DNA from: Tetracentron sinense
Lineage: Eukaryota > Streptophyta > Magnoliopsida > Trochodendrales > Trochodendraceae
Direction: 5' to 3'
DNA length: 64,000 nt
Assembly (NCBI GenBank): GCA_015143295.1
Contig: CM026557.1
Coordinates: forward strand, 28,429,760-28,493,759
The notes beneath the pieces are model-generated. The model saw only the letters and a program-made list of their open reading frames with translations, made no database searches and was not told where the DNA came from. Position 1 is the first letter of the stretch, and each line of letters starts with the position of its first letter. Shown in pieces: positions 31,329 through 43,174 of the stretch. A program made the translations under genes and the position numbers.

Positions 31329-33955
31329 TGTCGCGACCCAAAATACCCCCTAGGAGTTAGGATACTTTGGCGCACGAACTCATTACAAACCATCCTGTCA
31401 AACATATAAGATACACTATTGCGGAAATACAATAAAAAATCTTCTATACATACTATATCCAAGTTTATACATAAACCAAAATAATGTGCGAACATGCTCG
31501 CTCATCAAAATTTATATACAAGTCACTCCCTCTCATCACTCAAACATAGGGCCACCACCTATCAAGTACCCTCTGATACTATTGAAGCTCCTCCGGAGTA
31601 GGTACCTCCTCAACCCACGGCTCTTGAGCATGAGCATCAACAGGACCTACCGACATAAATATGTATGGCTAAGTATTGAATACTCCGCGTATACAAACCA
31701 CTAGATAGTAATGTCATAAACATGAATACAGCATACATATTGCAGTTTAAATCATTTCACATGTATTACTTTAATCAGAGTACGGAAAATGTAATTTAAA
31801 AAAATCATGTGCATATACCTCGGAAAATTATGTTCTTCTGCTTTACCATCTTTACTTTACATTCCTTTACATCTCTGCATTACGGGTATTGTAAAATACC
31901 TTAGTTTTCATTACTTTCCATCACAGGTATTTAAAATACCTTAGATCCACCTAAAGAGTCGGACAGCTGGTACCCATGTACCCACATAAACTGGGGGGGC
32001 CTACTATTGTCCTTACCTTTGGCTACCTTCGGAGTAGACGACCAGTATCCAACTCCCTTCCGAGCGGCCTGCTATTGTCGAAGTCCGACGACCAGTATCC
32101 AACTCCCTTCTAGGCGACCAGTATCGTGCCTCCCCGATCGGTATTACTCAGTTAATTAGTACCCATGAACCCATAGTAAATGATCGGGCCTTCTATCAAC
32201 CTGAGATAGATGACTAGTATCATCCTGTACCATTACTTTCCCTTATCTCTTTATTTTCCATCTATTACTTTCCATTTACCTCTTTACTTCCTCTATTACT
32301 TTCTCTTTACATCTCTTCTTTATCTTCTTTGGATACCCATAATTTACAAAATCTCGATCATGCAAACATATGCATTCGTGTAGCAATTGTGAATAACATG
32401 GTAAACAATGACAAATACCTTAAGAACACTTACCATATAGCCAAAAAATCATATATTTCATTCATAGCCATAGCCCATATACACAAACATCCAATTTCAT
32501 CCAATATAAGGTTTTCTCATTAGGTTTTCCCCAAAACTTAAGTCTTTTAACATGCTCTTCACAATTAAGTCATAATCTATACTTTTCAATATTTGGTTTT
32601 AAGGATAGAAGCATCACAAGTTAACTAGTAGGATTTCCTACTAGTTCATAGCACCAATCAAAGGTTTTGATCTTGGTTTCACAATATTTTATATGGCATT
32701 AAAAGCTAATAGAGTGTATAAACTTTTTTCAACCCAAATCCCTTTGGTTTCGTGCTTTGGAAACACCAAGGAAGCAAGATCCGGACATCAGAAGCTCAAA
32801 CAAGGCTTCACCTTCAACCTAGGTTCAAAACCCTAGCTTCTCTCTCTTCTCCCTCTCTAAAAACACTTCTTAGGGTGTGTAAACCCTTACCCACGAGTGT
32901 GGGCCTTATATAGGCAAAGGGGTTGGCAAAAGACCCCTAAACCCTTCCAAAATATCTCCCTCAGGTCAGTTTCAGCATAAAATTGAAGGAGGGGTCAACC
33001 AGAGGTGTCTACGAGTCAACCGGTTGATTTAGGGGGTTCTGGAAAAAAACCCCATACAAAAAGTGCAAGAACTAGTCGACCTTTGGTGAGGACCGGTCGA
33101 CCAGTAGTGGATGGGTCGACCGGTGTTGTGACCGGTCGACCGATCATGCCTTGTTTGTTTTCTTCCCTCTAATGTTTCGGCCATACCTTTTGACTGACTT
33201 ATCGGATTTAGATGATTAAACTTGATTTGGACTCTTCATTCAAAGGGGAACATATTTGTGTCTAATGGGATAATCCTAATTATGTTTTATTTATGGTTGA
33301 AACGACCCTTAAAGTTGACTGGTCCAAAGTTGCTCCAGGGATTTCATCAGACTAGTCTTCGGAAATCCTACTTTTGTCTTAACTTCAACTCATAATATGA
33401 AAAAGTGTTCAACATAAACATTGAAGAGAGTTGCAATATCTTTCTAAAGGATCAATAATCACTTGATTCCGATGAGCCCTAACGAAACTAGAGTTCCCAC
33501 AAGTTTATGGAATATCAAGACATCCCTCTTTGACACTTAGAACATTTAGAGTGCTTTCACACTCTCTTACCTTTGGTCCACCACCCTACTCACACCTCAT
33601 GATTCATTCTACCATATGTTTGTAACCCCCCTAGGTGATCATTGAACCCACGTCAACATGCATGAGAGGCCCCGACCTCTTTATGCCTTGCGCACTAGCA
33701 CTATTCACAGCACTATTCACCGCACTATTCACTTACGACCCTTTAAGCACTTAGGGTATTTTATACCCTTGATTTTACCCACTTAGAGTATCTTTATATT
33801 TTTTGAGACTCAACACATGCTCCTAAAACTCTCACTTGACTCACCATAATACTAAGAACACAATGGAAGGCCTTAGGCCTTTACACACACCATATAATGG
33901 CACTATTCACTAACATTGTTTATAGCACAGTGAACTGGGATTCCGGGGTTCTACA
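31329..33955 (-). repeat. Element W left (3') LTR
   Basis: A 2627-bp LTR from TGTCGCGACCC (31329) to GGGGTTCTACA (33955), followed by the polypurine complement TCCTCCCCCC. Compared by eye with the right LTR pieces (56030 onward) it differs by about 8 percent, pointing to an insertion of roughly three million years. It has no insertions, unlike its partner. A repeated GACGACCAGTATCCAACTCC block occupies about 31965-32230. Confidence 0.88.
32903..33144 (-). promoter_or_regulatory. LTR W promoter: GGTCGACC palindromes and TATA box
   Basis: On the minus strand ACCGGTCGACCGGT-type sites (33131-33144, 33114-33124, 33091-33102) and an AGGTCGACTAGT site lie before a core CTTTTTGTATGGGG ... TTTCCAGAACC (about 33038-33065), then ATCAACCGGTTGAC (33015-33029). 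A TATA box (CCTTATATAGGC on plus, 32903-32914) follows about 100 bp later. The layout equals that of the X, Y1 and Sirevirus cassettes, with a different palindrome. Confidence 0.66.
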
Positions 33956-34149
33956 TCCTCCCCCCTTTATAGAAATTTCATCCCCGAAATTAGAACGTTA
34001 TGCAATCAAGCGGAATACTTTTCTCACACTTCCCTTAAGCACCAATCCATCAAAATTTACATATAATTACTATAAGTAGCATGTTATATTCACAAGCAAC
34101 ATATCACATAGCATTGCACATCCATATGTTAACAACATAAAATGATCGT

Positions 34150-35425
34150 ACCTTGAAAAACATCCTCGGATGCCTGTGCGTCCTGCATGGCTAAGGCAAA
34201 GACTTTGCCCTTATTCGCCGGTCGAGGCACCTACGCGACTGGCAGTGGACTATAGGCCTGCGGATACCTTTGTTGTAGAACCGATCAGCCAAGAGGCCTA
34301 GAAGTCTAAGAAGACCCCTGTTGTGTGGCCTGACAAGATGGGGACCTATTCCCTTGTGATTGTAAGGGTAAATGCGGCGTGGAAAATCTCTGAACTGATG
34401 TCCCCAATCACCACAGTGATAACATGTATAGATGAGTGTACGACAATCCCCGCTCCTATGCATTCTCCCACAATGGCTACACACCTCAGAGGTAGAAGAT
34501 GCAAGCTGCCCATATTGTGTGATCTGTGTAGTATTAGATCGAGGGCTCTGTGGTACCCATGGAGGCCTCGGAGCCTGTGTAGACGTATCAATCTGGTAAA
34601 TGGCCGACCTGACCCTTCTCTCTTGTGGCACTGGCCCACTAGACTGGCCTCTATCCACGCCTCTCACTAGGCTCACTAGGCCACTACCTCTTCCCATGAG
34701 AAACTCCTTGGAATGTCTCTCGGCGATCTTCGCCTTCCTCACAATATCCTTCCAGGTTTCTACCTGGAGTATGGAAACCCATTCCCGGATGAGGGATCAC
34801 AACCCCACTTCAAACTTTCTAACTTGCATACCCTCAGATGTGACCAAATGTGGGGCAAACCTCGCGAGTCCGACGAACTTGGCCTTGTACTCGACCACGC
34901 TCATCTCTCCCTGTTCCAAGAACATGAACTTCCTTTCCTTCTACTCCTTCATGAACCTGGGGAAATACTGCTCGTAAAAAGCATCTAAAAAATCCCCCAT
35001 GTCCATGGTAACCCTGCCTTAGCGGCATCCCTCTATCTCAGAGCAGACCTCCACCAATGCTCAACTTCACCTTCCATCACGAAGGAAGCCCACTCAACTC
35101 TCTGATCTTCTGTGCAGCAAAGGACCCTGAAGGTCTTCTCCAACTACATAATCCATGCCTCTGCAACTATAGGATTAGTAGTCCCATAGAAGGTATGAGG
35201 CCTCACCTCCTGAACACCTCAAGTCCTACTATGTGATGTACAGGAGGAGGTGTAGGTGCAACAACACCAACTGGAGTATCAACCCTGTCTGCAAGCCTAA
35301 CTATAGTCGCTGCTATAACCCCAAGGATCTGAGTCAAGTCTGGCTGCTCATCTCCCATCAGAATATCTCCTCCGTTCCCTCGGGTCTTATACCCTCTATT
35401 TAGGATTCCACGCCTCATGATCAAA
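34150..35425 (-). pseudogene. gag: Element W gag fossil (gag-only interior)
   Basis: The interior of W (33956-35806) is only about 1.85 kb. It holds recognisable gag pieces: the core (LSEIFAFL-type region), a knuckle CYHCGDWGHQFRDF near 34420, and a start MRRGILNRGYKTRG near 35420. No protease, RT or integrase part is present. It is a defective or non-autonomous derivative and is broken. Confidence 0.8.
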
Positions 35426-35790
35426 TCTTTAGGACAATAGCAAAGCGTAAGTCTAACGGAAAACCAAGCTCTTTGAACATAGGAATTCAACAAGCATATT
35501 TTGCCTATATATGCGTACCATATACAATCAAGATATACACATAATAGTATAATCATACAACTAGCTTCCTAGCAATGCTAAACTCTAATGTTTCGGTTAA
35601 GTCATTAACCGATTTCATGTTAAGATTAGGTGACTAATCTATACTTGGAATACAACTCTCTATACCGACCTAGTATCTTATATTGATATCAATTTTGTAA
35701 CGGTATCAACCCTCACTACAACATACTCCAAGTCGGAGGAGATATGTCCACCTTGAAAACAAACTCAGCCCTAGGGATTCTAATCCCTAA

Positions 35791-35802
35791 GCTCTGATAC
35801 CA
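35791..35802 (-). other. Element W primer binding site (initiator tRNA-Met)
   Basis: On the minus strand TGGTATCAGAGC lies four bases after the right LTR, which begins at 35807. Confidence 0.8.
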
Positions 35803-35892
35803 AACCTATTGCGACCCAAAATACCCCCTATGAGTTAGGATACTTTGGCATGCGAACTCATTACGAACCATCCTGTCAAACATATAAGATAC

Positions 35893-38244
35893 TGTCGCGC
35901 CCCAAAATCCCACCTAACTTAATGTGAGACTTTGGCACGTGACTTAATCATTAATTCCATAATTTCTTATCATAAGCATTTAAGGCAATTCTAAAAACAT
36001 GGACCAAAAAAAAATTTTTTTTTTTTTTTTTTTTCTCTTTAAATAAATGCAATCAAGTCCAATATCTGAAATAAATACTAAGACCTCATAATCAATTTAA
36101 AATCAACCTCTATGAATCTCCAGTCATAAACTCAAACTAACTATAAATCCATAATTTGTCTATTACAATTCTAAAATTCAAAATCCAAATATACTAGTGA
36201 TCTAGTGTCCTGTGTATGGCCAGCAATCCAAGTTCCATTCTCCATCAGGATAGTCACCTGCTGGCTCTTCCTGCTCTTCCTCGTATTCTTCCTCTTCCCA
36301 AGGTCCTGGGGCACAAATGTCAAATCTAGCACCTGCCGACAACAACAGTCATCGGCTGAGTAACAAGTTACCCAGCGTATATACAAAATCCTGCCTAACA
36401 ATATACGAGATTTGATAACAATATATTTTAAGATTCAACATCACAAGTGAACTCACAATATTTCAAAGTGCGGAAGCATAATTAAATTTGATTCTTACAC
36501 CTGATTACTCATGCTTATTTCTCTTATTTATCTTGCCTATTTTTGTTCATGAATTTATTCAACAACATGCAATTGCAATAACTTAAAATAACTCTACCCC
36601 ATATATCGGGTAGAGACTAACATATACCCTACTTTCCGAGGTACCACACAATATACACATTATCCGGTGTACACGGCTTGTCTACACATTATCCGGTGTA
36701 TACGGCTTGTCTACACATTATCCGGTGTATACGGCTTGTCTACACATTCGCCGGTGCATACGGCTGGTTTTGCCTTGATCATAGGCCTGTGGGTACTCGG
36801 TCAGTGCAAAACTCAATCATGCATAATGCTTGTGTCCTTGTGTACTTGCATATTACTTGTCATCTTGTTTATTCTCATGCTTGTTCATGTATAGATTTCG
36901 TGAATCCGTGTGAATGAAATAAAATACTTGTAAATCATGCATAGATTTAAACATGCAAGGGTTCTCCTAAGTGATCAATATAAAGCATAATTTGTCAAAT
37001 AAAATAAGGGATAATTTTATTTACCGCGTCTAAATTTTTAATACGCATCTATAATCAAATAAGTCTCACAGGGCCTTAGTTTTCACAACACATAATGATC
37101 TCAAACAAACTTATAATAATTTCATCAATTCTGAACATCATCCACTTCCTCCATTCTCATCATTCATACACCACAAAATCAATCCCATTCCCCTTGTTGA
37201 TATAGAATAAAAAAAATCATAAACAACATCTTTTTCAAATAATTATCACAAGGAAATCACCATCTAAAATGTTCTCTATTCATCATATATATATTATCCA
37301 TCAGATAACCAAGATCTAAAATTTTCTAACATCGTCTATAGATTTTTCAAGGGAAAATCCTGATTTAGAACATTACAAAAATCATCATATATATTTTCCA
37401 TAAAAAAAATCTGGGTATAAACATCGTAAAATCATCATATATAATTTTCCATGAGAAAATCTGAGTATAAACATCATAAAATCCTCATATATAATTTTCA
37501 TCATAGTTTAAAACAATAAAAACATATTTACTATTGTCGTTCTTACTTTAGATCTATTTCTTCATCATATTTGTATCAATAATCCCTATATTGAGAGGAA
37601 GGAAGTCGTATTTACCTCTCACGATCGCTTCCCTACGATCAAACGTTTGCGAATGGGATGGATCTAAGCCTTTTTGTACTTTTTCCTTGCAACACCTTTG
37701 ATTTCTCCTCTTGGATCTCTCCAAAACCCTTTTCTCTCACTCTCTTTAATGAGAACTCATAGGTTTTTCTTCTATTTTTCTCTCTAATAAGTTTTAGAAT
37801 GATGAAATACCTAAAATCCATGAGTTAGGGTCTTTATATAGGCAATACCAGAGTTAGAAAGTGATAAGAACTGCTAAAACACTATTCACGGTTACTGTTC
37901 ACGCGGTTACTGTTCATCGTATTTACAGTTTTGCCACTGCACTTTGAATAATTCTATAGAGCTCAATTCTTATCGGATTAACCTGAAATTTGAACCATAG
38001 CTACTTTAGGTCATATAGAATCTACATTAAAATTTTCATAAATTTTGGATTGCACAAAATGACCAAAATGCCCCTCTTATGATAAAGGAGATTTCGTCTA
38101 TTTTTCACTTGATTAATTTATAAAACACCCTCATGCTACTTTAATTGTTCCAATTTTAAACTTATGTAATAAATTAATCATGACAACCAAGAATATTAAA
38201 ATAATTGATACGAATACCAAGAAATTAAATTTCGGGTCTCTACA
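35893..38244 (-). repeat. Element V1 3' LTR
   Basis: 2352 bp, TGTCGCGCCCC to GGGTCTCTACA. It contains an A/T homopolymer tract (36006-36034), four 26-27-bp CATTATCCGGTGTATACGGC units (about 36655-36770), a run of CCATGAGAAAATCTGAGTAT-like repeats (37370-37500) and a TATA box (37833-37840) with ACTATTCACGG/TACTGTTCACG repeats upstream (37880-37919). Confidence 0.9.
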
Positions 38245-38257
38245 TCCTACCCCCCTT
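38245..38257 (-). other. Element V1 polypurine tract
   Basis: The minus strand reads AAGGGGGGTAGGA immediately before the 3' LTR. Confidence 0.78.
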
Positions 38258-38288
38258 AAAAGGAATTTCGTCCTCGAAATTGTGTACC

Positions 38289-41200
38289 TTAGTTAAACAA
38301 GTAGGGATACTTCTCTCGAACTTCATCTTCTCTTTCCCAAGTGGCCTCTTCAACGGAGTGGTGTTGCCAGCGAAGGAGGACAAAACGAATGATCTTTCTG
38401 CGTAGCACATGCTCTTTTTGATCCAAAATCTGAACAGGTTGTTCTACCATTGTCAAATCTTCTCGAATTTCCAAAGGCTCAAAATCTATAATATGTGAAG
38501 GATCTGGAATGTACTTCCTCAACATAGAAACGTGGAAGACATTATGAACCGCCGCCATGTGAGGAGGCAGGTTAACCCTGTATGCCACTTCTCCTACTCT
38601 TCTGATAATTTCGAATGGTCCAACATACCTTGGACTTAACTTCCCTCTCTTACCAAACCTCATAATTCCTTTGGTAGGCGATATTTTAACGAAGACAAAA
38701 TCTCCAACTTGAAATTCCAAATCCCTTCTTCGGGTGTCTGCATAACTCTTCTGTCTACTCTGGGCAGTCTTCAATCTTTCTCTGATCAAGTTAACCCGGT
38801 CTGCCGTCTGTTCAATTAGCTCAGGACCCAGAAGTTTTCTCTCTCCCACTTCATCCCAATAAAGAGGAGATCTACAACTTCTACCATACAAGGCTTCGAA
38901 AGGTGCCATCTGAATACTTGCTTGATAACTGTTGTTATAAGCAAATTCAACTAAGGGTAAATGCTCATCCCAACTACCTTGAAAATCAAGCATACAAGAC
39001 CGGAGCATATCCTCAATAATCTGATTCACTCTTTCTGTCTGACCATCAGTTTGAGGATGAAATGCCGTGCTGAAATCCAGGCGAGATCCCATGGCTTGCT
39101 GGAAACTCCTCCAGAACCTTGATGTGAACCTTGTATCTCTGTCAGAAACGATACTGACAGGTACTCCATGTAAACGTACCACTTCCTTAATATAAAGTTC
39201 CGCTAACTTGTTAGCATTATAAGTAGTCCGATAAGGAAGAAAGTGAGCTGACTTAGTAAGACGGTCCACCACCACCCAAATGGCATCAAAATTCTTGGCT
39301 GTCTTTGGCAATCCCACAATAAAGTCCATAGATATGTTTTCCCACTTCCACTCAGGAATAGGGAGGGGTTGCAATAACCCTGCAGGTCTCTTATGTTCGG
39401 CTTTCACTTGTTGACAAACCAAACATTGAGATACATGAGTAGCCACATCTCTCTTCATATTCCTCCACCAATAATGCCTCTTGAGATTTTGGTACATCTT
39501 AGTACCACCTGGATGAACTGTATACTTGGACCGATGTGCTTCATCTAAAATCTCTCGTCTCAAATCTTCATTATTTGGGACACATAACCTGCCTTTAAAC
39601 GTTATAGCTCCTTCTCCATTAACTGAGAAATCCTCCTGACCATTTTCGAAAGACTTGGCTCGATAAGCTAATAATTCTTCATCAGACTCTTGCAATTCTA
39701 TGATTCTGGTTCGCATATATGATCTGACTGCAAGATTAGCTACCAATGGTCCGCCTATACAAAGACTGAAACTTGTTTCATTGTTGGACATATCTTCTAA
39801 CAATTTCCAACCTTTGACCCTTAAATGTGCCAACAAACCAGAGGGCCTTCTGCTAAGTGCATCTGCTACCACATTAGCTTTCCCTGGATGATATTGGATC
39901 GAACAATCATAATCTTTCAAAAATTCTACCCAACGGCGTTGTCTCAAGTTGAGCTCTTTCTGAGAGAACAAGTACTTGAGGCTCTTATGATCTGTAAAAA
40001 TTTCAAACTCTACTCCATACAAATAATGCCGCCAAATCTTTAGAGCAAAAACCACTGCTGCTAGCTCTAAATCATGAGTAGGGTAGTTCTTCTCATGGTT
40101 CTTCAATTGTCGGGATGCATAGGCAATGACTTTACCATGTTGCATGAGAACACATCCTAAACCAACATGCGAAGCATCACTGTAAACTACAAATCCACCA
40201 CTACCTGATGGAACAGTGAGGACTGGGGCTGTAGTAAGGCGCTTCTTCAATTCCAAGAAACTCTGCTCGCATTTATCATCCCATGTGAACTTGGCATTTT
40301 TCTTGGTCAAGTGAGTAAGTGGTGCTGCCAGGCTAGAGAATCCCTCTACAAATCTTCTATAATATCCTGCGAGGCCTAGAAAACTCCTGATTTCTGTAAC
40401 ACTCTTTGGCCTAACCCAATCTGCAACAGCTTCAATCTTCGCGGGGTCTACTGAAATCCCTTCTGATGATACGACATGGCCTAGAAATGCTACCTTCTCA
40501 AGCCAAAACTCACATTTACTCAATTTAGCATACAACTCATGCTTTCTCAAAGTCTCGAGGGTAACCCGAAGATGCTTCTCATGATCCTCCCGGGTGGGTG
40601 AGTATACAAGGATGTCGTCTACAAATACTATCACATGACAATCCAAGACTGGTTTGAATACTCTATTCATCAAGTCCATAAATGCTGCCGGTGCATTAGT
40701 TAAACCAAAGGACATAACCAGAAACTCAAAGTGTCCATATCTTGTTCTGAAAGCTGATTTAGGGATATCCTCTGATCTAATCTTCAACTGATGATACCCT
40801 GACCTCAGATCTATCTTAGAAAAGAATTTTGCTCCCTTTAATTGGTCGAACAGATCATCAATCCGTGGCAACGGATATTTGTTCTTTATGGTGACCTTGT
40901 TTAACTGCCGATAGTCGATGCACATCCTCATCGACCCATCCTTCTTCTTTACAAAAAGAACTGGTGCACCCCATGGTGACATACTTGGTCTAATAAAACC
41001 CTGTTTCAGTAATTCTTCAATTTGTACCTTCAACTCTTTTAGTTCTGCTGGGGCCATCCTATACGGTGCTCTGGAAATTGGTGCAGTGCCTGGAGCTAAG
41101 TCAATGACAAAATCAATCTCCCTATCTGGTGGTAACCCTGGTAACTCATCAGGAAAAACATCCATGAACTCACAGACTACAGGGATGACAGAACCATCTT

Positions 41201-41606
41201 TTCCTTCTGGATTGGAAAGACTTAAGGCCGCAAATCTAGCGATGTCTTTCTTCTTCAATCCTCTAAAATGGAAGGGAGTTCCATTAACTGGCTTGAACTT
41301 CACCATTTTCTCATAACAATCTACTTGCCCATGGTAAGCTGCAAGCCAATCCATTCCAAGAATGACATCAAAATCTTGGAAGTCTAGGATGATCAGGTCT
41401 GCCAGTAGCTCATGTTGTCCCACAAGGATGACACAAGCTCGGTATACTTGGTTGGTGACTACTGATTTACCAATAGGAGTCAAGATGGATAACTCCTTAT
41501 CTAACTGGCTCGGTTCTGAAACAAATCCCTTCGCAAAACTAGGTGTAACAAACGAATGTGTTGATCCCGTATCAATCAATACATGTGCCAAACATTCATT
41601 AATCAA
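38289..41606 (-). CDS. pol: Element V1 pol
   Basis: 1105 residues. Domains in order: protease ([11 protein letters not shown], residue 9), reverse transcriptase (FVDDILVYS, 328-336), RNase H ([11 protein letters not shown], about 474; [13 protein letters not shown], about 573), integrase zinc finger ([10 protein letters not shown] about 692, CLVCQQ about 728), integrase core aspartates near 761 and 822 with glutamate in [10 protein letters not shown] (858), then the GPFEI module and a chromodomain-like tail. About 70 percent similar by eye to element X pol. The start lies in protease, as expected for part of a gag-pol polyprotein. Confidence 0.94.
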   Translation of the reverse strand: MINECLAHVLIDTGSTHSFVTPSFAKGFVSEPSQLDKELSILTPIGKSVVTNQVYRACVILVGQHELLADLIILDFQDFDVILGMDWLAAYHGQVDCYEKMVKFKPVNGTPFHFRGLKKKDIARFAALSLSNPEGKDGSVIPVVCEFMDVFPDELPGLPPDREIDFVIDLAPGTAPISRAPYRMAPAELKELKVQIEELLKQGFIRPSMSPWGAPVLFVKKKDGSMRMCIDYRQLNKVTIKNKYPLPRIDDLFDQLKGAKFFSKIDLRSGYHQLKIRSEDIPKSAFRTRYGHFEFLVMSFGLTNAPAAFMDLMNRVFKPVLDCHVIVFVDDILVYSPTREDHEKHLRVTLETLRKHELYAKLSKCEFWLEKVAFLGHVVSSEGISVDPAKIEAVADWVRPKSVTEIRSFLGLAGYYRRFVEGFSSLAAPLTHLTKKNAKFTWDDKCEQSFLELKKRLTTAPVLTVPSGSGGFVVYSDASHVGLGCVLMQHGKVIAYASRQLKNHEKNYPTHDLELAAVVFALKIWRHYLYGVEFEIFTDHKSLKYLFSQKELNLRQRRWVEFLKDYDCSIQYHPGKANVVADALSRRPSGLLAHLRVKGWKLLEDMSNNETSFSLCIGGPLVANLAVRSYMRTRIIELQESDEELLAYRAKSFENGQEDFSVNGEGAITFKGRLCVPNNEDLRREILDEAHRSKYTVHPGGTKMYQNLKRHYWWRNMKRDVATHVSQCLVCQQVKAEHKRPAGLLQPLPIPEWKWENISMDFIVGLPKTAKNFDAIWVVVDRLTKSAHFLPYRTTYNANKLAELYIKEVVRLHGVPVSIVSDRDTRFTSRFWRSFQQAMGSRLDFSTAFHPQTDGQTERVNQIIEDMLRSCMLDFQGSWDEHLPLVEFAYNNSYQASIQMAPFEALYGRSCRSPLYWDEVGERKLLGPELIEQTADRVNLIRERLKTAQSRQKSYADTRRRDLEFQVGDFVFVKISPTKGIMRFGKRGKLSPRYVGPFEIIRRVGEVAYRVNLPPHMAAVHNVFHVSMLRKYIPDPSHIIDFEPLEIREDLTMVEQPVQILDQKEHVLRRKIIRFVLLRWQHHSVEEATWEREDEVREKYPYLFN

Positions 41607-41744
41607 CAGGGTGCCTGAGTTATTAAATAACTAAGTGTCAAATTCATGCATTATTCACATAATATAAGTAGCATATTTTATCCACACATCATATTTATAA
41701 ACATCACAATAATCATAGAAATATCATATCAAATATAAATATAA

Positions 41745-43043
41745 CTAAAGTGTACCTTGCACCACATCATCTGATGCCTGTGCATCCTGATCTGATATTG
41801 CAAAGACCTTGCCCTGGGTCACCTGACGTGGCTGCTGCTGTGGGGGCTGCTGGGGTTTAGGAGCCTGAGGAGGCTTCTGCTGTGGTGCCTGCCTAGTAGG
41901 TGGCCTATTCCCCTGAGGCTGGACTTGCTGAGTGGCCTGCTGACTACGGTGAGGACAATCTCTAATCCGGTGTCCCAATTGACCACACTGGAAACATCCC
42001 CCTGTGAGTGCTCGACATTCACCAGCTGGATGTCTCTTCCCACAATGTACACACACATCAAACATAGGTGCAGAAGAAGTAGGCTGCACATACCGAGTGG
42101 CCTGAGAAGTAGTAGGGTGAGGCACAGTAGGTCCAGATGGAGGTGCAGGCCTCTGATAAGGAGTCGGCCTAGCTGTAGGTGGTTGGCCTGAAAATCTGGG
42201 CCTCTTATCCTGTGGTCCAACCCTGCTTGGCTGTCCCCTGCTGAATTTTTCTTTTTGATTCATCTCTCTCTTCTTCAAGAATTCCTCTGAATTCTTTTCA
42301 GCCAACTGAGCCCTATCGTTCACTTCAGCGAAAGTCTCGAGTCGAAACATTGAGACTCGGTCTCGAATAAAATCTCTCAATCCTCTTTCAAATTTTCTTG
42401 CTTTCATTGCCTCTGTGGCAATCATATGAGGTGCAAACCTTGAAAGTTCTGAGAACTTGGCCTCATACTCGGCCACTGTCATCTTCCCCTGTTCAAGAGT
42501 GAGGAACTCTGCTTCCTTCTTTTCCCGGACAACCACTGGAAAATACTTCTTATAAAACACATCTAGAAATTCCCCCCATGTCCATGGTTGACCTGCTCTA
42601 GTCAAATCTCTAGTCCTGGAAGCTGCTCTCCACCAATGTTCTGCTTCACCCTCCATTACAAAGGCTGCCCATGTCACTCTTTCAGTATCCGTGGGAGACA
42701 GAACTGAAAATATCTTCTCCAGCTGTAAGATCCATGCCTCTGCAGCTATTGGATCTGTGGTCCCATAGAATGACGGAGGCCTCAATCTCCGGAACGCCTC
42801 AATCCCCGCATGTGGCCTGGGTGGAGGGGGTACATGTGCCTCTGCTGGTCCAGGAGCAGTTGCAACAGGTTGTCTGGCTGCGAGGAGTGCCATAGTCTCG
42901 GCAATCGATCCTAGCACCTCAGTCAAATCAGGCTGGTACATACCAATTGGATGTCCTTCATCAATACCCCTTCCAGCATTACCTCTAGTGTTATATGCAC
43001 GACCGCGCCTCATTGTGATAATCCTGAGAGCAAACGGTAACAA
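41745..43043 (-). CDS. gag: Element V1 gag
   Basis: 432 residues. Gag core about 100-250 (AEAWILQLEKIFSVL, FLDVFYKKYFPVVV, LSRFAPHMIA), a Pro/Gln-rich linker, and the zinc knuckle CFQCGQLGHRIRDC near residue 350. The more likely start is MRRGRAYNTRG, ten residues in, because the same start context is seen in gag of X, Z and W. It shares the strand with pol 140 bp downstream. Confidence 0.9.
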   Translation of the reverse strand: MLPFALRIITMRRGRAYNTRGNAGRGIDEGHPIGMYQPDLTEVLGSIAETMALLAARQPVATAPGPAEAHVPPPPRPHAGIEAFRRLRPPSFYGTTDPIAAEAWILQLEKIFSVLSPTDTERVTWAAFVMEGEAEHWWRAASRTRDLTRAGQPWTWGEFLDVFYKKYFPVVVREKKEAEFLTLEQGKMTVAEYEAKFSELSRFAPHMIATEAMKARKFERGLRDFIRDRVSMFRLETFAEVNDRAQLAEKNSEEFLKKREMNQKEKFSRGQPSRVGPQDKRPRFSGQPPTARPTPYQRPAPPSGPTVPHPTTSQATRYVQPTSSAPMFDVCVHCGKRHPAGECRALTGGCFQCGQLGHRIRDCPHRSQQATQQVQPQGNRPPTRQAPQQKPPQAPKPQQPPQQQPRQVTQGKVFAISDQDAQASDDVVQGTL

Positions 43044-43157
43044 TTAGTCTAACTTGGAAAAATAATTCATCCTAATACTCAGGCTTTACTCTAATCATCA
43101 CAATATATCCTAGCATGTTGTATCCTAAGACTTAAGCCCTAGCTAACCTAATGCCTT

Positions 43158-43170
43158 GGCTCTGATACCA
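43158..43170 (-). other. Element V1 primer binding site (initiator tRNA-Met)
   Basis: The minus strand reads TGGTATCAGAGCC four bases after the 5' LTR end. Confidence 0.84.
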
Positions 43171-43174
43171 ACTC

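Noticed and set aside
36655-36770. Regular 26-27-bp repeats that might suggest a CRISPR array
   Set aside because: The units are contiguous without unique spacers, lie in a plant LTR and occur in every V copy.
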